A DNA stretch of 33,692 bases from the NCBI GenBank assembly GCA_030425425.1, contig JAUIAO010000063.1, forward strand, positions 1 through 33,692. The letters are read 5' to 3'. Below, piece after piece: positions 1-6,502 of this stretch. This stretch comes from Bacteroidia bacterium. GTDB taxonomy: Bacteria > Bacteroidota > Bacteroidia > Cytophagales > Cyclobacteriaceae. The notes below the pieces were generated by a model, which saw only the letters and a program-made list of their open reading frames with translations, was not told the DNA's origin and made no database searches. Positions within the stretch are counted from its first letter, which is position 1. Every line of letters begins with the position of its first letter. A program made the translations under genes and the position numbers.

Positions 1-364
1 AGTTTCGTGGAGTTAAAAGGGTATCATTCTTCTTATACAGACTATCCAAAATCTATGCATAGTACAATCACTCCACAGAAATATTGCTTGATCCGGATTG
101 ATCCAATATTTGCGCCCTTCCGGGCACACAATAAAAAAACCCCGCGCTCTGCGGGGTTTGGGAAGTTATACCATGTCACTCGAGTTTCATGGTCGGTCTC
201 TTCCATTAGTTTTACCGTTAAAAAATGGATTATTCAATCTGAAAAAAAACATCAACTCTACAATCAACTTCTTGCAGATTTCCTAACCGTTTATGTAGCT
301 AAATTACACTTTGATTATTCCATAGATCATGATGAGGAACAGTATCAAACCTGACTTTCCTCAT
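1..364. other. Intergenic left edge, no gene supported
   Basis: No convincing gene is visible. Open frames here run straight through the strong hairpin at 137-159 and have no recognisable domain. The region is the 3' flank of the minus-strand sigma-factor cassette whose last gene ends at 365. The terminator is the only element I can support. Confidence 0.6.
133..159 (-). terminator. Rho-independent terminator for the minus-strand sigma cassette
   Basis: A perfect 9-bp stem pairs AAACCCCGC (137-145) with GCGGGGTTT (151-159) around a 5-nt loop. Read on the minus strand it is followed by seven T residues (139-133, partly within the stem), the classic intrinsic terminator layout. On the plus strand no T-tract follows. 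It lies about 205 bp beyond the stop of the last minus-strand gene, so it probably ends that operon. Confidence 0.8.
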
Positions 365-868
365 TTATCTGCGGTTTCTAAACTCTGGTCGATCTCTTCC
401 CATTCCGCCTCGTCCCGGGCCGAATCTCCTTCTTGCCATTTCTTCTACAATTTGATTGAACTCGGCTGCTTGCTCAGGAGTGCAGATAGATCTCACGTCT
501 TGAAAATGGACAAAGGTCAAACTGTCTTTTTGCCGCTGGAGTCTACCTATTTCTAACAAGATAGAATCAACAGGAATATTGTTCTCTGCGTCTGTTCCAT
601 CCACAAATAATTGAAGCCTGAGATTCTTTAACTCCGCTTCAATGGGCTTAATTTGAGCAAAATGATTATTCCTGAACACTTTGAGCTTTTCATGTTGAGT
701 TGGGCTAAACCCTACTCTTTGCCTCATGTATTTTTCTGGTGTAGGTCTTTTTGGAAGTTGATCTGGAATGATCCTTTCTTTCCAATAAAAACTTAAAGAA
801 AAGAGATTAATCAGAACCAGAATGCTTACTATAATTATCCAATATTTAGTTTTCATTTTATCATTCAT
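365..868 (-). CDS. Membrane-anchored Spy/CpxP-like LTXXQ protein
   Basis: 167 aa. Residues about 9-29 form one hydrophobic segment (signal anchor or uncleaved signal), so the rest should be periplasmic. The body is helical and charged. It carries two degenerate LTXXQ-type turns, FSPTQ at 54-58 and CTPEQ near 129, as in Spy/CpxP chaperones and the periplasmic heavy-metal-sensor family. The tail is rich in Arg and Gly (RRFGPGRGGMGR). It overlaps the upstream anti-sigma candidate by 8 bp and is the last gene of the cassette. By analogy with CpxP and Spy it could bind misfolded envelope protein or metal and feed back on the sigma factor; that is inference. The single Cys in the second motif is unusual and could be a redox or metal contact. 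Confidence 0.72.
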   Translation of the reverse strand: MNDKMKTKYWIIIVSILVLINLFSLSFYWKERIIPDQLPKRPTPEKYMRQRVGFSPTQHEKLKVFRNNHFAQIKPIEAELKNLRLQLFVDGTDAENNIPVDSILLEIGRLQRQKDSLTFVHFQDVRSICTPEQAAEFNQIVEEMARRRFGPGRGGMGRDRPEFRNRR

Positions 869-1154
869 TATAAGCTAAATCATAAAACTCTACATCCGAC
901 CCAAAATAGCCAGAGCTTAATACTTCTACAGGATCATTCGATTCTGAATCATTATCGGTGCTCATATAGGTCACTACATTTATGAGCACTAGCAGAGCAA
1001 AAGCCAACTTCCACATCAATTTTATTTCAGGCTGTGCACTCGATTGTTTAGCCATTAACCTTGAATAGAAATAAGGTCCGGAATCCGCTGGAGAGAGTCC
1101 ATTTATGCTCTCCATAGTCTTTTGAACTTCTTGATCTATATCTTTTTGCTTCAT
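861..1154 (-). CDS. Small single-pass membrane protein, candidate anti-sigma factor
   Basis: 97 aa: about 46 cytoplasmic residues, a transmembrane helix at roughly 47-65, and a short acidic outer tail. It overlaps the ECF sigma gene by the 4-bp ATGA junction, the usual arrangement for a translationally coupled anti-sigma factor. No HxxxCxxC zinc motif is present, so it is not a ZAS-type anti-sigma, and the cytoplasmic part is short. The assignment therefore rests on gene order and topology, not homology. An alternative is a membrane accessory protein that presents the adjacent LTXXQ proteins. Confidence 0.55.
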   Translation of the reverse strand: MKQKDIDQEVQKTMESINGLSPADSGPYFYSRLMAKQSSAQPEIKLMWKLAFALLVLINVVTYMSTDNDSESNDPVEVLSSGYFGSDVEFYDLAYNE

Positions 1155-1741
1155 ATCATTTGCTGTTGGTAATAATTCTGAAGTTTGGACTGTAAATTCT
1201 TTTTTGCTCTGACCATATATGATTCTACAGATGAGAGAGAGGTTTGCATGATTTCTGCAATTTCTTGATAGGGAAGGCCCTCTACTTTACTCAGTGTAAA
1301 TGCAATTCTCTGATTATCTGGCAGTTCATTTAGTTTTGAAAGCAACAAACTAGCTCTTTCCTTATTTTCCAGAGCGACTCCAGGGTGATTATAAGATTGA
1401 GGTTCGGTTGTAGAAAGTCCCAGACTGATAATATTTGCCCATTTAGCTCTTCGCTTTCTTTTTCTAATTTCAGTCAAACATTTATTGATCGTGATACGGT
1501 AAATCCAGGTTGAAATTTTAGAATTTCCCTCAAAACTGCCAATCTGTTTGAAACTATCCATAAATACTTCCTGGCTAATATCTTCCGCATCCTGATGATC
1601 GCCAATCATACTTAGGGTTAGATTATAAACAAGCTGTTGATTTGTTTTTACAAATACCTCAAACGCTTGTTGATCATTGGCCTTGAGCCGGGCGATCAAC
1701 TCATCCTGATTAATCCATTTTGTGTTTTCAGTGGCAATCAT
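1151..1741 (-). CDS. ECF-family RNA polymerase sigma factor (RpoE-like)
   Basis: 196 aa. Sigma region 2 spans about residues 25-95, with the typical DAEDISQEVFMDSF and ISTWIYRITINKC segments. Sigma region 4 spans about 130-190, with LPDNQRIAFTLSKVEGLPYQEIAEIM, the helix-turn-helix and SSVESYMVRAKKNL. Length and order match ECF sigma factors. It sits between two LTXXQ-type periplasmic genes and is followed by an overlapping membrane protein, so it likely responds to envelope stress and may autoregulate the cassette. A 14-bp perfect hairpin lies 10 nt upstream of its start codon. Confidence is high for the family and low for the exact regulon. Confidence 0.93.
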   Translation of the reverse strand: MIATENTKWINQDELIARLKANDQQAFEVFVKTNQQLVYNLTLSMIGDHQDAEDISQEVFMDSFKQIGSFEGNSKISTWIYRITINKCLTEIRKRKRRAKWANIISLGLSTTEPQSYNHPGVALENKERASLLLSKLNELPDNQRIAFTLSKVEGLPYQEIAEIMQTSLSSVESYMVRAKKNLQSKLQNYYQQQMI

Positions 1742-1751
1742 AAAAGTAATG

Positions 1752-1785
1752 ATGACTAAAGTAACGCAGCGGTTACTTTAGTCAT
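1752..1785 (-). promoter_or_regulatory. 14-bp perfect hairpin just before the sigma-factor start
   Basis: ATGACTAAAGTAAC (1752-1765) and GTTACTTTAGTCAT (1772-1785) are exact inverted repeats around a 6-nt loop. On the minus strand the element ends 10 nt before the sigma start codon at 1741 and is not followed by a T-tract. A simple terminator is therefore less likely than an RNA-processing, translation-masking or operator site between the LTXXQ gene and the sigma gene. Confidence 0.5.
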
Positions 1786-1797
1786 AGCTTTCAGTCT

Positions 1798-2295
1798 TTA
1801 TTTACCTCTTCGTGGGCCATCTGGGTTTCTTCCACGATTTCCTTTGTTTTGAAATTGAGTATCCAGAAACAGTCTTTGTTCGTCATCCAATTGTTTTCTT
1901 ACGTCTTGATGGGCTATCGCTCTTCTCTTTGCTATACTAGCTTTTAGTTCAGAGATCTCATCAATAGTATTATTAATTGCTTTCATATCTGGTTTAGCAT
2001 CGGTTTGCAGAGTGGTGAGAGAAGCCTCTTTTTCATTGATCTCATTCCTGAGTGGCAGTATATCTTGTTGCGCGGCTACATGAATCGCTTTTAGATTATC
2101 TTTTTGCTCATCCGAAAGATTAGGAATGTTCATAAACATCCGTTCTCCACCTTGTTCATATCTTTTTCCTCTCGGTCCCTGTCCATTTCCCTGTCCATTT
2201 CCCGAGCCTCTTTGTCCTGGTTGTGCATAAGACAATATCGGCAATATCATTACTGCCAGAAACATGATAAAATGTTGAATTCTTGACTTTTTCAT
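1798..2295 (-). CDS. Secreted Spy/CpxP-like LTXXQ protein
   Basis: 165 aa with a clear signal peptide (KK, hydrophobic core, cleavage near SYA-QP at about residue 24). A Gly/Gln/Asn-rich linker follows, then a helical region with two LTXXQ-like motifs, LSDEQKDNL near 60 and LDDEQRLFL near 137. The C terminus is basic and Gly/Arg-rich (GNRGRNPDGPRRGK). This is the Spy/CpxP periplasmic chaperone or metal-sensor superfamily. It is the first gene of the sigma cassette, 56 bp upstream of the sigma gene, and is probably both its target and a modulator. The related gene at 365-868 differs in keeping a membrane anchor. Confidence 0.75.
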   Translation of the reverse strand: MKKSRIQHFIMFLAVMILPILSYAQPGQRGSGNGQGNGQGPRGKRYEQGGERMFMNIPNLSDEQKDNLKAIHVAAQQDILPLRNEINEKEASLTTLQTDAKPDMKAINNTIDEISELKASIAKRRAIAHQDVRKQLDDEQRLFLDTQFQNKGNRGRNPDGPRRGK

Positions 2296-2409
2296 ATTCT
2301 TAATTTTTTAATGATACCCTTTAGATGCCAATACTTTTAAAAACCTGCGCTGGGATCGAAAAAAAATCAAAAAATATTTTCAGTGTTCAATTTGTATTTA
2401 GATTCGCCT

Positions 2410-2892
2410 ATGGACAAACCTGCATTTGATGATATTTTCATGGAGTTGGCGGCCAATCTTGCCAAAAGAAGCCATTGTATAAAAAGGCATGTTGGTGCGG
2501 TGCTGACCAAGGAAACAAGAATTATATCTATTGGCTATAATGGGCCACCTGCCGGCACTCACAACTGCGATGATGAGTTTCCAGAAGAAGGCTGTCCCAG
2601 AGATTCTAAAGGTGGATGTTCGCTTGCGATCCATGCCGAGCAGAATGCCATTTTATATGCCGTGAAAAATAAAGCTACGGTAGAAGGATCTACATTGTAT
2701 GTTACGCTTTCTCCTTGTCTGGCATGTGCAAGAATCATTTATACAGCAGGAGTAGAGAAGGTGATTTATCTCAATTCATATGCTGAGCATAAAGGTATTG
2801 CTCTGGATGAAGGTGTTGAGTTTTTGAAGAAGTTTGGTGTTCAGGTCCAACGATATCATGGTACCATTGACCACTTGACACCACTTATTTGA
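2410..2892 (+). CDS. dCMP deaminase (ComEB-like cytidine/deoxycytidylate deaminase)
   Basis: 160 aa from ATG 2410. It deaminates dCMP to dUMP, feeding thymidylate synthesis in the cytosol. The zinc site is complete: HAE at about 75-77 supplies the His ligand and proton-shuttle Glu, and PCLAC supplies Cys103 and Cys106. IGYNGPPAGTHNCDD and GCPRDSKGGC are typical of the dCMP-deaminase subfamily. An in-frame GTG at 2383 would add nine residues, but the family normally begins close to MDKPAF, so ATG 2410 is preferred. The 3' end overlaps the convergent T9SS gene by 8 bp. Confidence 0.9.
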   Translation: MDKPAFDDIFMELAANLAKRSHCIKRHVGAVLTKETRIISIGYNGPPAGTHNCDDEFPEEGCPRDSKGGCSLAIHAEQNAILYAVKNKATVEGSTLYVTLSPCLACARIIYTAGVEKVIYLNSYAEHKGIALDEGVEFLKKFGVQVQRYHGTIDHLTPLI

Positions 2893-4630
2893 TAATCACC
2901 TTCAGGGTTTTAGCGGATTCTCCACTCATAATTCTGATAAAGTAATTACCAGGAGTTAGATTTTCCAATTCAATATGACTTGCTGATTCAAAATTTCCAG
3001 AGGAAATCAGAGTACCGTTTATATTATAAACATCCCAATAAGTTTCCTGAACAACTTCTGAAACATGAAGTGTTCGGGTATTTATCATAGGGTTTGGATA
3101 ACAACTTACGGATGAAAGATTAACGGATTCACCATTAAGGAGAATGGTTTTGAGTATTTCCACAGTTCCGTCAAAGTCAGTTTGTGACAATCGGTAGTAA
3201 GACTTGATCGAGGAATTTGAATCAAAAAATGTATACTGATTCGTGAGCTTGGTAGTCCCCGAACCTAGCACCTTTGCGATTTCTTTGAAATTATAACCAT
3301 CATTAGATTTCTCTAAAGTGAAAAAATCATTATTTAATTCAGATGCAGTTGACCATTGAAGTTTTACAGAATTATCAGATTTTTCGACCTCAAATGACAC
3401 CAAACTTACCGGCAAAGCTATAGGTGTGGTAACTGAACAATTTTGGGTGATCGTTGCACTACCTCCTGTATCATAGCTGCAGCTGCCTCCTGTTGTCACT
3501 TCTCCATAACCACTTATTTGATCACTTCCACCATCCAGATTAAGGTCCTCACCAACCACAAAGTCTGAATGAACCGTGTAGTTAGTAGTTCCTCCTCCAG
3601 CACTAAAGCTTCCTGTAACAACAGTGGTACCGGAATTGACGGTCATGGTAGTACCTTGTCCAAGACTCACATCCCCATCAATCGTGGCATCTCCATTAAA
3701 GGTAAGTGAAGTATTGTTACCGCCGGATATACCGCCTAGTTCAAAAGCACCACCTCCGTTACCTGTGAAAATTGCTCCATTCCCCACGTCCACTACACCT
3801 TCTATGATCAAGTCATCATTGGCCGTGAAGCTCGCGTTATTTCCAGCATTAGCACCACCATAAATATGGACAACAGATCCGCCATTAGAGACAATATCCA
3901 AGTCATTGTTGCTATCCACTGTTCCAATTACATCTATGGTGCCGCTATTTCCCGTTAAAGTAATATCTCCGGAAGAAGTACTTACATCACCATCAATTGT
4001 CACTGTTCCAGTTCCGTTTTTGGTAACTGTAATGTCGTTTTTAGCCGTTATACCGCCAAAGTCTCTATCTCCATTCCCATTTAATTGCATAGTAACACCT
4101 CCTGATGCAGATGCGAGCCCACCACTTATACTAAAATCTTCATCTCCATTTGTGGTGATCGAAACGGCATTTTTACCACTAGCAGTTCCTGTCACTGTCA
4201 TTGTACCTCCATTGGTGACAGATAAAGTTCCCTGGGACGAAATGTTTCCATTTACTGTGAGGGTAGCACCACTATTAACGACAATGGTTAAATCACTATT
4301 TGACGTGAAATCTCCGTTTATCACCAAATTTGCTCCACTCCAAAGTGTAACTGTACTCGATTTTGTAAAGGCAATTCCTGTAAGAGTCAGATTGATACTT
4401 CCGTTAACAAATGTCGTTAGATTATTGACTGAAGAGGCTACATCGTCACCATCGACAGGGATATTACCCCCTTGCCAAATAGAGCTATTAACCCATTGAC
4501 CACCGCTAGTTCTAATAGTCCTGGTCGCTGCAAATGTATTACTGATGTAGAAGGTAAAAAGTATTATGGTCAAGATTAAAACCTTGCAGAACTTTCTTTT
4601 TCCTTTTAATATATAACCGGGGCTAATCAT
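2885..4630 (-). CDS. T9SS-exported repeat protein with C-terminal sorting domain
   Basis: 581 aa. Residues about 1-34 form a signal peptide with a basic N-region, hydrophobic stretch and NTFA cleavage. Residues about 40-400 are Gly/Asn/Thr/Ser-rich short beta repeats (VNG, TVNG, IDGDV patterns), resembling a right-handed beta-solenoid. A beta-sandwich segment follows from about 405 (PVSLVSFEVEKSDNSVKLQW). The end is a type A T9SS sorting domain with CYPNP and the closing GNYFIRIMSGESAKTLKVIIK pattern. It is predicted to cross the outer membrane via PorU-type T9SS machinery and be surface-attached or released. Ligand or enzymatic activity cannot be read from sequence; adhesin or matrix protein is an inference. 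The gene is monocistronic and converges with the dCMP deaminase gene. Confidence 0.8.
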   Translation of the reverse strand: MISPGYILKGKRKFCKVLILTIILFTFYISNTFAATRTIRTSGGQWVNSSIWQGGNIPVDGDDVASSVNNLTTFVNGSINLTLTGIAFTKSSTVTLWSGANLVINGDFTSNSDLTIVVNSGATLTVNGNISSQGTLSVTNGGTMTVTGTASGKNAVSITTNGDEDFSISGGLASASGGVTMQLNGNGDRDFGGITAKNDITVTKNGTGTVTIDGDVSTSSGDITLTGNSGTIDVIGTVDSNNDLDIVSNGGSVVHIYGGANAGNNASFTANDDLIIEGVVDVGNGAIFTGNGGGAFELGGISGGNNTSLTFNGDATIDGDVSLGQGTTMTVNSGTTVVTGSFSAGGGTTNYTVHSDFVVGEDLNLDGGSDQISGYGEVTTGGSCSYDTGGSATITQNCSVTTPIALPVSLVSFEVEKSDNSVKLQWSTASELNNDFFTLEKSNDGYNFKEIAKVLGSGTTKLTNQYTFFDSNSSIKSYYRLSQTDFDGTVEILKTILLNGESVNLSSVSCYPNPMINTRTLHVSEVVQETYWDVYNINGTLISSGNFESASHIELENLTPGNYFIRIMSGESAKTLKVIIK

Positions 4631-4958
4631 ACCATTAATTGCTAACAGACTTGAATTTACAAAATTAATTGAGAGTAGAGCTGTAAAATGAAATTTATTC
4701 TATGAATAGTTCAATAAACACGTTAGATATACGAGAATTCACTTTCGTTGGATGTGCTATCTATTGCATAAACCTATAATCGCTTCTAATGAGCCATATA
4801 GGCTATTTTTCACCATATAAAAAGACTGACTACAAACTCTTAATCCAAAAATCCTTTTCTCACTACCAATTATCGATTTCGCATATCCAATCATCTAATT
4901 GATCTCTGTTCACCATGTAGGCCAACCTACTTTTGGATCAACAAAAAACCAAATAACA
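4631..4958. other. Divergent intergenic region between T9SS gene and receiver operon
   Basis: 328 bp, AT-rich, without a supported gene. It must hold promoters for both flanking transcription units. A small hairpin, GTAGG-CCAA-CCTAC (4917-4930) followed by TTTT, lies in the leader 28 nt before the receiver start. A second weak one, AGCC/GGCT, is near 4793-4805. A TTG at 4899 opens the receiver frame earlier, but the extra 20 residues look non-coding. Confidence 0.5.
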
Positions 4959-5345
4959 ATGAAAAAGCAACTTTTAATCATCGACGATAATCCCATGATG
5001 GGTGGTTTTCTGACTCAGCTTTTTGGAAAGCAATACGACACTCAGTGGTGCTCTAATGCAGAAGAGGCACTGGGTTGGCTACTCAAAAAGAATATGCCTG
5101 ACCTGATCATTTCAGATTACAACCTTACAGGAATGTCCGGACTAGATTTCCTGAATCAATTAAGAAACTCCGGATTTTACCTTGATATACCAGTGGTCAT
5201 GTTGTCAGGTGATTCTAAAAGCGATAAGCGAATAGAATGCCTAAAATCAGGAGCTAGTGATTTTGTGATGAAACCTTTTAACCCAACAGAATTGGAATTG
5301 AAAGTAGATAAACTCATCGAAACTCAACTTTCAGAAACCGCCTAA
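4959..5345 (+). CDS. Stand-alone response-regulator receiver (CheY-like)
   Basis: 128 aa consisting of a single REC domain with no output domain. Acidic pair D9/D10, phosphoacceptor D53 (IISDYNLTGMSG), S83 in MLSG and K104 in MKPFNP are all present, so it should be phosphorylatable and fold as an active receiver. ATG 4959 gives MKKQLLIIDD, the normal receiver start. No kinase lies in the window. It is 11 bp upstream of, and co-oriented with, a sugar transferase that carries a degenerate receiver. Control of surface polysaccharide synthesis by protein-protein contact is therefore plausible but inferred. Confidence 0.9.
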   Translation: MKKQLLIIDDNPMMGGFLTQLFGKQYDTQWCSNAEEALGWLLKKNMPDLIISDYNLTGMSGLDFLNQLRNSGFYLDIPVVMLSGDSKSDKRIECLKSGASDFVMKPFNPTELELKVDKLIETQLSETA

Positions 5346-5356
5346 TATATAATGCC

Positions 5357-6472
5357 ATGAAAGAACTATTCGTCATTCGTCTTCCACACCTAGAAACAGC
5401 TTTACAAAGTGAAGGTTTTAAAACCTACTACTTTGAATCAGTGGAAAGAGCTTGCTTGGCTCTCTATAAAAGAAAAGAGACCGGAGGAAGGTTACCACAA
5501 GCCGTTCTTTCTTTGGCAGAAAACACTGATTCTTATATCCATCTGATTGATTTTGTCAAAAAGTATCAATCAAAAATTCATGTGATTCCTTTCACATTTC
5601 AAAAAAATAAAGGAGTCATGCAGAAAGCTCATGAGCATGGAGCTTCTGACTATTTCAATGACTCTATGAACCTGGAGCAAATTACAACTCGTCTCAAAGA
5701 ATTGGATAATTGGAGGCAATATGAGAATACCACCAAGAAATATAAGGAGTGTAAAATTCCGACCTGGAAAAGAACTTTCGATATGATGGTGGCTGGAACG
5801 CTACTACTCATACTTTCTCCTTTGTTTCTGTTTGTATCACTTGCCATCAAATTATCTTCAAAAGGCCCGGTTTTTTACTCTTCGCCCAGAGTAGGCACGG
5901 GATATAAGATTTTTCCATTTTACAAATTCAGATCTATGCGTGTGAATGCAGATAAGATGTTGGGAGACATGAAACATCTTAATCACTATGCACAGGCTAA
6001 CAAGGATATTGAAATTCCGGTAATAAAGGATGGACCATTGCTGATAGGTGATGATACCATGATCACGGAATCAGAATTTGAACACAAGAGAAAGCAAGAA
6101 GAAAAAGAAGCTTTTGTGAAAATCCAAAACGATCCCAGAATCACGAAAATTGGTCATTTCATTAGAAAAACAAGTATTGATGAATTACCTCAATTGGTCA
6201 ATGTATTGCTAGGTCACATGTCAATAGTTGGGAACAGGCCACTTCCACTATATGAAGCAGAAAAGTTGACCACTGATCAATGGACCAGGAGATTCATGGC
6301 ACCAGCAGGAATCACAGGGCTATGGCAAGTCACCGAAAGGGGAAAAGCCAGCACTTCTGAAGATAGTAGAAAGCAATTGGATATAGAATATGCTGAGAAA
6401 TTTTCTCTCTGGATGGATCTGAAAATCCTTTTCAAAACACCACTTGCAGCTATCCAACAAGAAAAAGTTTAA
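5357..6472 (+). CDS. Sugar-phosphate transferase with N-terminal pseudo-receiver
   Basis: 371 aa. Residues about 136-371 are a bacterial sugar transferase (PF02397; WcaJ/WbaP/PglC type), which moves a sugar-1-phosphate onto undecaprenyl phosphate at the inner membrane. Visible marks are KRTFDMMVAG, a membrane helix at about 142-165, FYKFRSM near 188-194, IDELPQLVNVLLG and GNRPLPLYE near 274-300, and GITGLWQV near 318-325. Residues 200-250 are a longer charged insert. Residues about 1-118 resemble a receiver fold (HGASDYF followed by a helix). The expected phosphoacceptor position reads LSLAENTD and the conserved KP is gone, so it is a degenerate receiver. It is probably the initiating enzyme for an exopolysaccharide or surface glycan and the partner of the receiver encoded just upstream. 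Confidence 0.85.
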   Translation: MKELFVIRLPHLETALQSEGFKTYYFESVERACLALYKRKETGGRLPQAVLSLAENTDSYIHLIDFVKKYQSKIHVIPFTFQKNKGVMQKAHEHGASDYFNDSMNLEQITTRLKELDNWRQYENTTKKYKECKIPTWKRTFDMMVAGTLLLILSPLFLFVSLAIKLSSKGPVFYSSPRVGTGYKIFPFYKFRSMRVNADKMLGDMKHLNHYAQANKDIEIPVIKDGPLLIGDDTMITESEFEHKRKQEEKEAFVKIQNDPRITKIGHFIRKTSIDELPQLVNVLLGHMSIVGNRPLPLYEAEKLTTDQWTRRFMAPAGITGLWQVTERGKASTSEDSRKQLDIEYAEKFSLWMDLKILFKTPLAAIQQEKV

Positions 6473-6502
6473 TCAAACAAGAAAATTCGGACAAAAAATC
6501 AG

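Noticed and set aside
7-354. 115-aa plus-strand open frame at the left edge
   Set aside because: It runs through the 137-159 terminator hairpin and shows no domain, signal or sensible composition.
3906-4499. 197-aa plus-strand open frame, with a smaller one at 3624-3863
   Set aside because: Antisense to the repetitive T9SS protein; its Pro/Val/Ser bias is the mirror of the Gly/Asn/Thr repeats.
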